From positions 207,006,347-207,070,346 of the forward strand of contig NC_089495.1 of the NCBI RefSeq assembly GCF_036850765.1: a DNA stretch of 64,000 nucleotides. Reading direction: 5' to 3'. The DNA is from Saccopteryx bilineata (lineage: Eukaryota > Chordata > Mammalia > Chiroptera > Emballonuridae). Below, one piece after another: positions 45,594-57,198 of the stretch. A model generated the notes under the pieces. It worked only from the letters and a program-made list of their open reading frames with translations, ran no database searches and was not told the origin of the DNA. Positions within the stretch are counted from its first letter, which is position 1. Each line of letters begins with the position of its first letter. The translations under genes and the position numbers were made by a program.

Positions 45594-47300
45594 CAGAATC
45601 AAAGCCAGAAAACAAACCATCACTCCTTTGCCCTCTGGCTTTCTCCCGGGAGCCACTGCCCAGCCAGCAGGTGCTTCCCATGTGCTCGGACACATGTGAC
45701 TTCTGTTCAGGGGATTCAGGCCTGTGGTGTCAGAAGCAGATATCTTTTTTGAAAGTTGCTGGAGGGAACACACAGAAGGTGAAGGCAGAGAAGATGGCTT
45801 GAGACTTTCGTTTGTGTAGACGGAGGAGGGGGGAAACCTCAGGCGTATTTTGCAGCCCACCCCGAGGATCTTCCAGAGAAGGTCATGAGGTGCTAGAAAT
45901 AGAGCCCAGCTCAGTCCAAGTCGAAAGCCCTGTGCAGACCGACAAGGGGAAGAAGGAATAAGCAACCCCGAAATCTGGAGCTGTGAGCTGTACTGAGCTC
46001 AAACCAGACTGCAGCCTGGAATCAAACGTTATGGCAGACAGGGTGACTCTCTCAGGGGACCAGCCCTATGTTTGCAGGCAGTGTGGGCGGGGCTTCACAC
46101 TTAAGTCACACCTCCTCAGACACCTTGAAGTACACTCGTTGATGGAGAATCCTTTCCTGTGTGATGAGTGTGGCCAAAGATTTGGTGATAAAATCAAGTC
46201 AAGATACAGCAGTGGACTCACTCGGGGGAGAAGCCCTTTGTGTACCTGGTGTGTAAATGAGGATTTGGTGATAAGTTAGTCCTCAGGAGGCAAAACTGGA
46301 CTCACTCGAGGGAGAAGCCCTTTGTGTGTCTTCAGTGTGGACAGGCATTTGTTCATAAATCACTCCTCAGGAGACACCGGTTGACTCTCCTGGGGGAGAA
46401 GCCCTTCCTGTGCCTGGAGTGTGGACGAGGATTTGATGATAAGTCAGTCCTCAGGAGGCACAGTTGGACTCACTCAAGGGAGAAACCCTTCATGTGTCTT
46501 CAGTGTGGACGAGCATTTGTTCCTAAGTCACTCCTCAGGAGACACCAGATGAGTCATTTGGGGGAGTAGCCCTGCGTATGCCCAGAGTGTGGATGAGCAT
46601 TTGGTGATGTCAGTCCTCTAGACCAGGGGTCCCCAAACTCCGGCCCGCGGACCGCATGCGGCCCCCTGAGGCCATTTATCCAGCCCCCACCGCACTTCCG
46701 GAAGGGGCACCTCTTTCATTGGTGGTCAGTGAGAGGAGCATAGTTCCCATTGAAATACTGGTCAGTTTGTTGATTTAAATTTACTTGTTCTTTATTTTAA
46801 ATATTGTATTTGTTCTCGTTTTGTTTTTTTTACTTTAAAATAAGATACGTGCAGTGTGCATAGGGATTTGTTCATAGTTTTTTTTATAGTCTGGCCCTCC
46901 AACAGTCTGAGGGACAGTGAACTGTGTAAAGATTTGGTGATCCCTGCTCTAGACACACCAGAAGACTCACTCGGGCAACAAACCTTTCGTGTCCCTGGAG
47001 TGTGGACTAGGATTTGGTGGTAAGTCAAAGCTCAAGATACACCATAGGATTCACTTAGGGGAGAAGCCCTACATGTGCCCTGAGTGTGGACGAAGATTTC
47101 GTGATAAGTCAGTCCTCAGGAGACACCAGAGGACTCACTCAGGGGAGAAACCCTTTGTGTGTCTTGAGTGTGGACGAGGATTTGGTGATGAGTCAGCCCT
47201 CAGGAGACACCAGAGGACTCATTCATGGGATAAGTTCTACGTGTGCTTAGAACATGGACGAGGATTTGATGATGAGTTAGGAGACACCAGAGGATGTACT
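45594..47300 (+). pseudogene. P3: duplicated terminal finger exon, dead
   Basis: Begins 95 bp after the P2 frame ends, with its own copy of the intron end and acceptor TTCTTTCTCCAG (45593). The first 68 codons follow the family (ESKPENKPSLLCPLAFSREP...) and then run into TGA at 45800 by a frameshift. Fingers persist in pieces at 46060-46190, 46320-46565 and 46985-47230. A hAT element sits inside the array. The acceptor is intact, so P2 transcripts could in principle splice to it, giving a KRAB protein without fingers. Confidence 0.88.
46624..46946. mobile_element. hAT-type miniature transposon, family h1, inside the P3 finger array
   Basis: 323 bp with ends CAGGGGTCCCCAAACT and GGTGATCCCTG. 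The 8-bp duplication CTCTAGAC is perfect (46616-46623 and 46947-46954) and matches the hAT target consensus. It lies in finger-coding sequence. Confidence 0.94.
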
Positions 47301-47309
47301 TGGGACAGA

Positions 47310-48049
47310 ATCGTTACCTGTGTAGTTACTATGGATAAGGCTTCATTGCCTGTCCCTGCAGGCCTCTCCTTTTTCTTGCAATCAGTTTGTGTCCTGAGTA
47401 GGTCCCCACCCCCTCTGGCAACGCCAGATACTGGTAGTGCTGATTGGGCTGCAAAGCTATACACTACATTAGGACAAACTTTAAGTGGCCAGCAAAGGAC
47501 TCTGTGAGGAGTTTTAGCAATCAGTTATACCTCCTAGGGCACCAGGGCACACTCGAGGAGAAGATGGATGGTGGCAGGGTTCGTGGGTGGAACTTTATCC
47601 TGTTGTTTCTCCTCAACATTCAAAGAGGACATTCTTCCCAGGAATCACTACCTCAGTTATGAACCACCTTTGAGGGGCTTTCAGCAGTCCTGAACCCTCC
47701 CCTCCTCTGTATGAGAGGGAGGATGGAACTAGCTACTATATAGACCTGTGTTTATTTTTTTCAGTTTTTGTAATTGGAATAAAGAAATAAAATGTTTCAT
47801 TTAAGTAACCTAAGAATGACCACTTTTATGTCTTTGTTGGGAAAACAAATGTTTTTAGGTTGCGCCCTGTGTGTATAGTGTATGGAAGGCTGCAGGTGCT
47901 TGCCCTCAGGGCAGCAAATTGCAAACTGTGAGTTGACTTCCTGCTTGGGAGGGAGGAGTGCTTCCTATTGTTGCTGTAGAACAGGTTTATTTCCTCCAGC
48001 CTATTTAGCTACAGAGTGAATAGGGAGAGAGAGAGTGCTCAGTGCTTAG
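47310..48049 (+). other. P3 downstream sequence
   Basis: Equivalent to 33400-34090 after P1, with AATAAAG near 47776. No gene supported. Confidence 0.5.
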
Positions 48050-48455
48050 TGTTGGAATTAATCGCAGTCGGAAAAGACCAGTGTGCAGGCTTTATTGAAA
48101 GGGAACCTGCTGGGCTGTCTCGTGAGGGAAAAGCAGCGTCAGGTACAGACCAACACCGGGTACGGACCAACACCGGGTACAGACCAACACCGGGTACGGA
48201 CCAACACCGGGTACGGACCAACACTGGGTACAGACCAACACCGGGTACGGACCAACATCGGCTTTAAAGATTGGGGCAGGGGGAGTGGGAAGGGAGGTGT
48301 GGCATTAGCCAATTGGCTGCTGCACAAAGGATTGTCTTCAGTCACCCAGGACTTCTTGGATACTGCCATCAGACATTTCTTTGCGGTTGGTCATCTGCAA
48401 GCCCTGAAACGAACTCTTGGAACTCCTGCCGACAGGGTTAAAGAAATGAAACCTA
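48050..48455 (-). mobile_element. LTR-C, copy 3, with minisatellite
   Basis: Starts TGTTGGAATTAATCG and shares its start and its last 130 bp with 8448-8752. The minus strand has CAATAAAGCCTG. It contains an expanded 17-bp repeat. The right boundary abuts a SINE, so the end is approximate. Confidence 0.7.
48137..48252. repeat. 17-bp minisatellite inside LTR-C
   Basis: About seven tandem units of GTACGGACCAACACCGG, varying mainly at one position (A/G). It is absent from the other two LTR-C copies. Confidence 0.95.
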
Positions 48456-48990
48456 GGCCCTGGCCGGTTGGCTCAGCGGTAGAGCGTGGAACTGGGATGT
48501 GGAAGACCCAGGTTTGAGACCCCAAGGTTGCCAGCTTGAGTGAGGGCTCATCTGGTTTGAGGAAAAGCTCACCAGCTTGAGCCCAAGGTTGCTGGCCCGA
48601 GCAAGGGGTTACTCAGTCTGCTGAAGGCCCGCAGTCAAGGCACATATGAGAGAGCAATCAATAAACAAGGTGTTGCCTGACCTGTGGTGGTGCAGTGGAT
48701 AAAGCGTCGACCTGGAAATGCTGAGGTTGCCAGTTCGAAACCCTGGGCTTGCCTGGTCAAGGCACATATGGGAGTTGATGCTTCCAGCTCCTCCCCCCTT
48801 CTCTCTCTCTGTCTCTCCTCTCTGTCTCTCCCTCTCCTCTCTAAAATGAATAATAAAAAAATAGAATAGAAAAAAAATAAATAAATAAACAAGGTGTTGC
48901 AATGCGCAACAAAAAACTAATGATTGATGCTTATCTCTCCATTCCTGTCTGTCTGTCCCTGTCTATCCCTCTCTCTGACTCTCTCTGTAA
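48456..48990 (+). mobile_element. Chimeric bat SINE (type 1 head, type 2 body) with nested SINE
   Basis: The first about 30 bp (GGCCCTGGCCGGTTGGCTCAG...) are type 1. From about 48487 the sequence is type 2 (ACTGGGATGTGGAAGACCCAG). The type-2 end resumes after the nested element at about 48884. Confidence 0.8.
48675..48883 (+). mobile_element. Bat tRNA-derived SINE, type 3, nested
   Basis: Starts CCTGACCTGTGGTGGTGCAG. AATAAACAAGGTGTTGC occurs on both sides as target duplication. Confidence 0.93.
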
Positions 48991-49019
48991 AAAAAAATAA
49001 TAAATTAAAATATGTGGTG

Positions 49020-49066
49020 TCCATGGCGCTCTCAGCAAAAAGGTTCCCAACCCCTGTTCTAGATTA
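49020..49066. mobile_element. End fragment of another hAT element
   Basis: GGTTCCCAACCCCTG followed by TTCTAGAT looks like one terminus and target site of a hAT element. The other end is not found, presumably overwritten by the SINEs. Confidence 0.45.
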
Positions 49067-49850
49067 TTTTATTTCTTTCCTGTTCTGTGCCTGGAAAGAG
49101 AGCGAAGGGGGAGCCTGTTTGGAGATGCCTAAACAAAAATCTCATATGGCCGACTTGAGATTTTTCACGAGAGATTTGTTTAGTATTTATCCTTACCACA
49201 TTTCTATTAAAATGGCCCTATGTAAGATCAAGCAGGCCACATTCTAATCTCTAAAATTCTGGGCTTCACTCTTGATTTGTGTAATTGTATGTGAAGTCTT
49301 TGTTTAATGTCTAAATGTGTCTGTCTTCAAGGCCTGAATTAAATTTATGCGTGCAAAAATTGGAAATGCTGGCTCTAATATTGTAAAAATAAAATATCAC
49401 CCCTACAAATTAAAAAAAAAATTTTTATTAGAACAAGTAAAGCATGCTCATTAAAATTTAAATAAAATGAAATGTAGATCCTGAAGACTTCCTAATTTGG
49501 CCAAACTGCTCCAAGCTGAAGTTGCTGCAGCTGCAAAGCTTGAAGCAGGGTGGATTTGCTTACCTGTGGATTGACTGGGTTGAAGTGTTTTGATGGGTGT
49601 GGAAATGTTGCTTGAAAGTGCATTTGCTGTATTTTGTTGGAGGTTGGCATTGAGATGGGTGTTTCTTGCAGTTTTTGAGGTCAAGGTGTTGTGGAGTGTA
49701 CTCAACAAATGCTTAAGGGTCAATTGTAAATAATATAAAAAAAAAGAGAGGGGGGAGGAGTCATGTCCTGGAACTCCTGAAATCTATTTACTTTTAAAAA
49801 TTTCTTTTGAATGCTGATCTTCAGGAGACGGCAAACTTTTTTTTTTTTTT
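49067..49850. other. Unassigned sequence, no supported gene
   Basis: Sequence not shared with the other KRAB-ZNF units. A 90-codon minus-strand frame (49723-49451) is Ala/Ser/Thr-rich and of low complexity, with no recognisable domain. I see no RNA gene. Confidence 0.45.
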
Positions 49851-50950
49851 GCAAACTTCTACCCCCTTTTATTTGATCTAGCTAGTAATGCTGTTTTCTC
49901 TTTTTCTAAATAGTTACAGATATACAAAAAAAGTTTACCTAGGTGGATGTGGGCCCTCAAAACCCTCAGTGAGATCTTCTGAGCATGGCTTTTAAGGTCT
50001 GTAATGATCAAGAGGAAAAGAAAAGACAGACAAAGCCCAAAAGAGATCAGGCAAAATACCAGCTCTTGGCATACACCCTCAAAGGCTCCAATACCCCAGA
50101 GGGGCCTCATAGGACTCATCAGGGCCCTGCTCAAGAGTGGAAAAGAAAAATCATTGAGCTAAAGCCTGCCAGGCTTCTCTGCACCTACCAGGGACATACC
50201 TTTGCTGTGGGAAAAAAAGGGACACTGGAAGGTAAGCTGCCCCCTCACTCCTCTAAGGGAGGGTTCAGTCTCTTCCAGCCATGCTCCAACCACCTGTGAC
50301 CTGACCTTGCCCAGCCTGCTGGGACTTGCCAGTGAAGGCTAAAGGTGTCCAGGACCATCAGCCCCATCTCACGTCACTGTGGACAAGCCTAAGGTATTCC
50401 TTCCAAGTAGCAGGTGATTTTGTTTCTTGTGGACACAAGGGCCACTTACTATGCCTTCCTTGAATATTTGGATTTTTATTCATCCCTCAAAGATCTCTCT
50501 GTGGGTGTTGTCTTATTTTCTGCTGCTTTCATATATAGTGTTTCCTTTATTCCTCCTGCCTTAATGTTCCATGCCTATTTTAGGCTGGGACCTGCTCTTA
50601 ATTTAGATGAATTTACCTCTGCCACCCAGCATACTTTATCCCATGGTAAAGGTTCTCTTTACCATGCCACGGCTGCAGAGCTTGAGAAAAAGGCACCCTG
50701 GGTTCATCTCTCCAGTTTAAAAAAAAATGGAAGCTCCATCTTTATACATGCTGCAGATGGCTTTACCAGTCTATCTCAACCATTACCAGCTAGAAGCAGT
50801 GGTCATTGGGACTTGGACTCAAGCTGCAAAGTGTGGAAATGTGACCACAACTCTAGTGCCTTGTGGGTTTTCCCTGAATGTGTGTGACTCCTGCTCCTTG
50901 GGAAAGTTTTCAGACTGAAGTGGGGTTGGGTTACATTTACAAATAATATG
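49851..50950 (+). mobile_element. ERV-B-related gag-pol remnant
   Basis: Plus-strand relative of the ERV-B interior. It holds a gag-like piece beginning MAFKVCND (49985 onward), then a protease-like FLVDTRATYYAFLE (near 50420; functional retroviral proteases have D-T/S-G, and the Gly is Arg here) and, near 50700, WVHLSSLK from the integrase end. No LTR is found beside it. All parts are degenerate and the order matches the deleted ERV-B provirus, so both derive from the same internally deleted form. Confidence 0.72.
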
Positions 50951-51231
50951 AAGCGATGATGGTGTCAACATGAACTTGGTGAAATTACATTAACGTGTTA
51001 AGGACATTTAAGACTGTAAGAATTTTCTTGTAGATCCTCTTGTGTTGGTTGAGACTGCTTGATAATCTAATAAGCCTTAACCACTAAATTGTGTTAGGAC
51101 ACTTGTTATAGTATCTGTTAGCATTGGCTATTTCAATTTTGTCATTCATTTTATATTTTTCCAGTCTGCCTCCAAATCGGAACATGGGAATTCAGATGAG
51201 TATAAATCACAGCACATGAATTGAAGTTTAA

Positions 51232-51276
<45 letters not shown>

Positions 51277-51690
51277 GGGGGGGGGGAATATGTTGGGGAT
51301 CAAATAAATAGAGTATTTTTGCAATCTGGGCAGAGGTGCTGGGCCCAAACCCCACCTCATTTGCCTAGTTAGCAAAGAGCTATACCTCATTCTCATTTGT
51401 CTCACCCATGTTCTCCGGAGGAGGCTGGAAGCTAGTTTTTTTATTAGTATAAAGTAGATTTGGATGGTTTGGTGGGGGTTGTCTTTGAGTAGCCTTGGAA
51501 ACTTAACTGAATTGCTAATGCATCACATTTTTTCCTATGAATAAAAGTGAATGTGCTTCTAGGAGTGTGGGGTTACAGCTAAGAAATAGTAGAGACTGTT
51601 TGCCGTGGCATCCTCCCAAACCTATATATATATATATATGGCACTGTCTATAATTTATTTCAATTCCATACCTTTTCCTGTTTAGGACCC
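50951..51690. other. Unassigned sequence with microsatellites
   Basis: No gene seen. An (AC)n run lies at 51234-51271 followed by a G-run, and (TA)n at about 51623-51640. The KRAB-ZNF unit sequence (M2, intron 3) resumes at about 51690. Confidence 0.6.
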
Positions 51691-52128
51691 CGGTATATAC
51701 TTGTTGTGGCTGAACCACGACAACCTTCTGTGTTTTCTCTCCAGCAACAGAACTGGAAAGTTTTCATTTTACATAACAGGAAAATTTATTTAAAATTTCT
51801 CTCACTCCTATATTATTTGAATGTTCTTTTTTTTTCTCACCCTGTGTCTCTTCACTTCAATTCACTTTCTTTGTTAAATACTGGATATTTTAAGTAAAAC
51901 CTTGTAGCAACTCTGGAGACCAACCCAGCTCCCTGCTCAGGCTGTGGCTCCTCTCACTTCTTCATGTTTTCTGACTCGTCTTGGACATTCAGTAAAGTCT
52001 ATTGCCCCCAATGATGTGTCTAATCAGCAGGAGAGGCCTTCGACATGCACAATCCCGCTGACCCTCCCCCTCCAGAATGACAGTCCTTTTGACTGGACTC
52101 CCGTGGTCATTCTCCATGATCTACTTAT

Positions 52129-53533
52129 CATGGCCACTAAACCCTGCCCTAACTGCAAGCAGTACGGTCACTGGTGGAGCGATTCCCCCTTTGGACAACA
52201 GCCTTTTCACCAGTGCCTCTACGTGGAGGAGAAGCCACCCAAATGGGAGGCCAAACCAGCTAGGCAGGCCCACCACTCAAACTCCTCGGCCTCATGAACG
52301 ACTGACGCAGCCTGGACTCAAAGACCCCCATCACCCTCGCCAAGCCCCGGGTAATGCTACAGGTAGTGGGTAAGACCATCACATTTCTTGTGGACATGTG
52401 ACAACCTTCTCTGTTCTGCCATCTCACTCTGGACCTCACAGGTCTCGGTTATGGGAGTGGATGGGGCCCCTTCTTTCCCCCTTTGCGTGCCACTCCTGAC
52501 ATGCAGTTTGAACGGATTCCCCTTTTTGCACTCCTTCTTAGTTATGCCCTCATGCCCTGTACCCCTCCTGGGTCAGGACATTCTACAAAGTCTCAAAACC
52601 ACTATCCAGCTGACAGCATCTTCCCACCTACTCCTACCACTGCTGACTGAAGGCTCTCCCACTACCACAGATCACCCTAACCCGGTCACACCCCTATTCC
52701 ACCAGATATTGTCACCCTCAAGTCTGGGACACTTCTACCCCTGTAGTAGCTGCCTACCACCCACCCGTTCACATCCGCTTGAAGAATCCCTCCCAGTTCC
52801 CATCTGGCCCCCATACGGTAATGTGACTACTCCTACTGCAGCCAAGCTCCTCCCAGTTCCCATCTGGCCCCCATACGGTAATGTGACTACTCCTACTGCA
52901 GCCAAGCTCCTCCCAGTTCCCATCTGGACCCCATACGGTAATGTGACTACTCCTCCTGCAGCCAACCTCCTGGGCGAACTCCTTGGCACCATGTCTCTCG
53001 CCTCAAGCTGCCCCCATGCAGGACCGCTGGCAGTCGGAACCACTGGGCCCTACCCGTCTCTGACTCACTAAAAGGTTGGGCCCTGCAGATCCTCCTGTTG
53101 CTCCCGTCCCTCCCACCGGAAACCTGTCACCAGAATGAGTTAAAGTAGAAAGCAATGTTGTTCAATGAGACTCTCCTGATGGAAGAAAACATCAATGTCC
53201 TCAACCAACTGCAAGAGAAACTGCTCAAGTATCTCTCCTCCTACAACCCGCTTAACTCCTGATGGCTGTCACCCATCCTCACCTGGGCTGCCCCTATCCT
53301 AGGTCCTCCTCTAATTATCAGCATATTACTCATATTTGCTCCTCTTCCTTAGATTCTTACAGGGCCGCGTCCACGAGGTTTCTCAAGTCACGGTTAACCA
53401 GATGCTCCTACATCCATATACGCAACTCCCCTCAGAGCCACCCCCTTCCGACCTCCCTTCCCCACGACGCCCCTAGCCAGCAGGAAGTAGCCAGAAGAAT
53501 ACCGGCACCCCTATCTCACATAAAAGGTCAGAA
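52129..53533 (+). mobile_element. ERV-A internal remnant, copy 2
   Basis: Starts abruptly in M2 intron sequence without a 5' LTR. In order it shows: a nucleocapsid-type zinc knuckle (CPNCKQYGHWWSDS, with Ser instead of the last Cys) near 52141-52180; a protease-like FLVDM segment with a changed active-site triad near 52388; the 60-bp repeat array (52790-52969); and the envelope transmembrane tail (about 53264-53480). Frames are broken throughout, so it is not functional. Confidence 0.82.
52790..52969 (+). repeat. 60-bp tandem repeat, 3 units, in ERV-A copy 2
   Basis: Units at 52790, 52850 and 52910, the same sequence as 116-414, which has five. The third unit carries three base changes. Confidence 0.95.
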
Positions 53534-53881
53534 TGTGAGGTCGGTTAACAATGGGAGAAGGTCCCGTGACAAACCAGGTCCTGGATTTTGGCTGGAACCG
53601 CCCACATCCATGCCGGCCAAAAGAAACTTCTCAGAAGCTCTTTGATAAAGAACGACTGTCTGTCAGCCAATGAAATTTTGACATGTCATATTAACTCACC
53701 ATCACGCTACCGACCCTATAAATCACCCCTGACACTTGCATGGAACAATCAGCCCGACTTCTCTGGTACCCGTCTCACAGACCAGAGGACCTCATCCAGG
53801 ATGCACTCTGAATAAAGCTTTGGTATTCCACACTTCGTGGCTAAGTCCTTCTTTCTTCCTCGGCAGGGAAAATACCTTACA
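53534..53881 (+). mobile_element. ERV-A 3' LTR, copy 2
   Basis: 348 bp, TGTGAGG...CCTTACA, with AATAAAGCTTTGG as poly(A) signal near 53811. It is followed by the same host junction as copy 1. Confidence 0.9.
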
Positions 53882-54295
53882 CTGTTCTCCACACTATGCT
53901 CTGCTTCTCCACTGACTCAAAACTTTCAATAGTAAAAAAGTAAAAAGATGTCCACTGCAAAAGACAGTATTTTTAGCTAGTGTGATGTGAAGTGAAATTA
54001 AATATATTATCAAATTTTATATAATCTCAGTTTTTCAAAAACATTCCTTATATTTTGCACTTTCCTGGGCTCAAAAGTCTACAAAACCTGTGTAGACTTC
54101 ATAACAAGGAAAATAAAACAGACAAATATAAGAGTCATTCTAAATTGATCAATATGGTGCCTGACACAGGCATGAACTGTCTAATGTTGCTTGCTTATTC
54201 CCTTCCCAAGAAAAGAGAATATCCTGTTTGTCTATTCTCTGGAAAATGAGCCGGCATTTCATAATGAAAAATGAACAAAAGTAACCCCGGCTCAC

Positions 54296-54354
54296 CAGTA
54301 TTCTGGGCTTTCCCTCCTTTTCTTGGAGCGAGTCAGTGCAGTTGGAAGGCAGAC
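54296..54354 (-). CDS. KRAB-ZNF unit M2, exon 3
   Basis: 59 nt with acceptor CCCCTAG. The donor is GTGAGC (the others have GTGAGT), still acceptable. The KRAB exon that should follow is not present: ERV-A and foreign sequence replace it. Confidence 0.6.
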
Positions 54355-54534
54355 CTAGGGGAAGAACACAGCTCTGAGGGTGCAGGCCTCCCAGAATGCC
54401 CCGGGGAGCAGCTCCTCGGAGCCCAGGACAGAGGGAGCAGTCCCTTTACTCAGCTGGGGTCACTACAGTGCTCTCAGCTAAACCTAGCACCTTACTCCTC
54501 CTCCTCACCTCTCCAGACTCTCAACAACTCTCAC

Positions 54535-54568
54535 CTTTAACCTCATGATTTCGGGTCAGATTCTTCAT
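54535..54568 (-). CDS. KRAB-ZNF unit M2, exon 2 coding part
   Basis: From ATG 54568: MKNLTRNHEVK, donor GTGAGA. A hAT element lies just upstream at 54693-55010, within or beside the 5' UTR part of the exon. Confidence 0.58.
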
Positions 54569-54692
54569 GGTCTCCACGTCTTCCCTGTTCTCCTCCCAGT
54601 CCTGCTCTCCCAGGGCCGAAGGATCAGGCAATGTTACTGCCCTGGGGTCAGACCAGTGTTTCCCTGAAATTCTACATCCCGGCTGCGCAGAC

Positions 54693-55010
54693 CAGTGGTA
54701 GTCAACCTGGTCCTTACTGAACACCAGTGGGCGTTCCAGAATTCATGGTGGGCTATAGCAGAGCAATCAAAAGGCGCCGCGATTACATACTAATAGAGTA
54801 ACTTAGCAAAAATCTGACATAAAGTACTTGGTAAGTAATTATTATGATATGCTTTAACTTGCTGTAACTCTGCTTTATACATTTTATAAAGTAAAGTTAC
54901 TTCCCTACTTTATAAATCACCATGACTGAGGAACCAGTGGGTGGTGAGAATAGTTTACAACTAACAGGTAGAAAAGTGGGCAGTAGGTATAAAAAGGTTG
55001 ACTAGTCTGG
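54693..55010. mobile_element. hAT-type miniature transposon, family h3
   Basis: 318 bp with inverted ends CAGTGGTAGTCAACCT and AGGTTGACTAGTCTG. It is flanked by GCGCAGAC and GCATAGAC (8 bp, two mismatches). The empty site reads GCATAGAC in the other units. Confidence 0.88.
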
Positions 55011-55794
55011 CATAGACGTTATTTCAGCACAAGATCGATATCTGCTCCTGCCCCGGGGTCACTTCTCCGAACCTCCTTGTGAAAGCCCCCGTGTTTCCAC
55101 GAACCTGCGAGTGGAGCAGCAATGTGACGTTTCCACACTCCTTACTGTACAAATCAGGCACTGCAGGTCCTGAGAGCTCCCACCCCAACCGCATCCCTAC
55201 GTGCTGACCGTCTTGAGCCATACTGAGCCCCACTCAAAACAAGCCCCAACACCCAGAACTCTATATTCACACTCAGTCCAGGGTTTCCACAACCATTCAC
55301 ACACGCATGACCCAGGTACGTGTCCCTTTGCCCCCTTGCAGGGGGGTATATGGTCAGCTCTGCACCCCCACCCACCACAGGGAACGCCTATTTAGCTCTG
55401 GCTGAACCCACGTGCCGGGAGCCCAAGTAAACCTCAGGAAAGCACTTCTGCAGCCACCTCCCTATGTAAATTGTGTGGCCAGAAGCAGCCCAATTCCTCC
55501 AAAAAATAAGAGTTCCTGCGCACCTGCTCCAGAGGGAGAGGAGGGACCTCGGTAGCGGCTCGCAACTCAGGGACTCAGGACCTGTCCTCAACTCATTTCC
55601 TCGCTTTAAAATACACGTCTGGGTCCGCGTCCCGGCTCCAAAAACGAAACCTCCCGCACTTCCCGTTCCATCTACTGCACACCAGCCTCACTCATCCCGG
55701 GTCCAACCCACCAGCTCCCACCACAGCTCCTAATTCCACTCACCGAAGCTCTCACCCCTACTTCCAGATAAGTAGTTTGTCCAGGCCGCTGCGC

Positions 55795-56370
55795 TCACCG
55801 GAACCAGCAGAGGTCCACGTGGTTTCCCGGCTCATCTGACCGAAAACTACGATTCCCAGAATCCCTGGAGGCTTCGCATCCCATTGGCTAGAACACAATG
55901 GCCTCCAAACCACGAATTCAATATATTTTGCACATTGCTTTCTGCAATGACAGCAGGCCACTTTTCTAAATTTTTTATTTATTAATTTTAAAGAGAGAGA
56001 GAGAGAGAGAGAGTGGAAGGCAGGAAGACAGACAGAGACAGAAAAAGTGTAAGAAAGAGAGAAAGCGAGAAACAGATTTCATGACCCACTTATTTGTGCA
56101 TGCATTGGTTGATTCTTGTACGTACCCTGACTGGGCATCAAAACTGCAAACTTGGCATATCCCACGATGCTCTAACCAACTGAACAAAACGGCCAGCACT
56201 ACCCATCTCTTCTCTTAAGATGCACAATATAAAATAGTAATTCTGGAAAGAAGTCTGTTCCCACGGTGTCAATCAGAAAGACTACTGTTTCCAGAAAACC
56301 CTGCGGCAGCATCGCCAGAATTTTATCGGGTTCCCACAGTTCTCTCCCAGGTTCTATGGGAGAAGGCATT
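55795..56370 (-). promoter_or_regulatory. M2 promoter
   Basis: ACTACGATTCCCAGAA at 55846-55861 with CACGTGG at about 55816, and a degenerate second SBS site ACTACTGTTTCCAGAA at 56281. It is the counterpart of the M1, P1 and P2 promoters. The unit downstream lacks KRAB and finger exons, so any transcript is non-coding or reads into other sequence. Confidence 0.6.
55965..56205 (-). mobile_element. VES-like SINE in the M2 promoter
   Basis: Ancestral insertion shared with M1, P1 and P2. It includes a (GA)n run at 55995-56012. Confidence 0.85.
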
Positions 56371-56519
56371 TCTGGTTTCTGAGTCCAAGTTGTGTACCGC
56401 GCAGGCTGCGAGGCTGTTCTGCGCTTTGGCATGTTTTTCCCTTCAAGTGATACAGAGATACTCGCTGCGTTTAAGCTGAATAGCACACACGCCTCCTTCC
56501 GTGAGCGCCATCTACGTGT

Positions 56520-57198
56520 GGCTCCGAGCTACTGGCCCGACCCTGCGGGCAGCCCCACGTTACTAGCAGGAAATTCAGGGAATGCAAAGCGGTCACCCCA
56601 TTGTGGATGCTGTGCACTCGATTTCCTCTCTCCAAGTCAGCTGGTGGCAGAGAAATGCAGGACGGCTTAACAACACAGTACAGGGCACAATGTGAAAACT
56701 GAAATTGGACGTGGGGAAGCCAGGTTCCTCCAAAGTATAATGAGGCTCCTCTCTCCTACCCCTCCTTCCACGTGATAGAGCTGCACGAAGTCTTCCCTGA
56801 GATGGACAGGGAAGCTCTAAGGAGGGTCTATGCACAGAGATGACTGGACGTGGCCGTTGCCAACAGTTCCATCTTCTTCCCTGTCTCCCCCCTACTCTAG
56901 TAGACAGTTCCACCCTCCTAGACCTCGCATTTCCCCTGGAGGTAAATTGCTCTATTCCTCTCTTTCCACCCTTCTTCCATGTTTGATTAGTGGACTCATT
57001 CTCCCCAGGGTGTAGGCTCAGATTTCTTTGCCTCCAGGAAGTCTCCTCTTGGCCCACAGTCTGATAAGAATTTTTATGATCACCAGAGAAAATTGCCCAG
57101 AGAATTAACTTTCTACTCAATCTTAGCCTGATCAGATCTCTCATTCAGGTGACTGTGATCTTTCTGAGAATGGCACCATCTACCGTGACACTGCTGCA
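56520..57198. other. Intergenic spacer between M3 and M2
   Basis: Uninterrupted version of the spacer that is split by ERV-B at 9.05-12.76 kb. It joins the M3 finger exon directly at about 57225, removing the normal end and 3' UTR of M3. Confidence 0.6.

Noticed and set aside
48137..48252. Regular short repeats resembling a CRISPR array
   Set aside because: The units are directly adjacent without spacers, and the genome is mammalian.
49451..49723. Low-complexity minus-strand frame as a possible gene
   Set aside because: No domain, no splice context, no conservation among units.
51146..51405. Frames with runs of Cys-Val
   Set aside because: Translation of an (AC)n microsatellite.
52388..53071. 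227-codon plus-strand frame as a single protein
   Set aside because: It crosses from a protease-like remnant through the tandem repeat by chance continuity; parts of the retroviral similarity lie in other frames.
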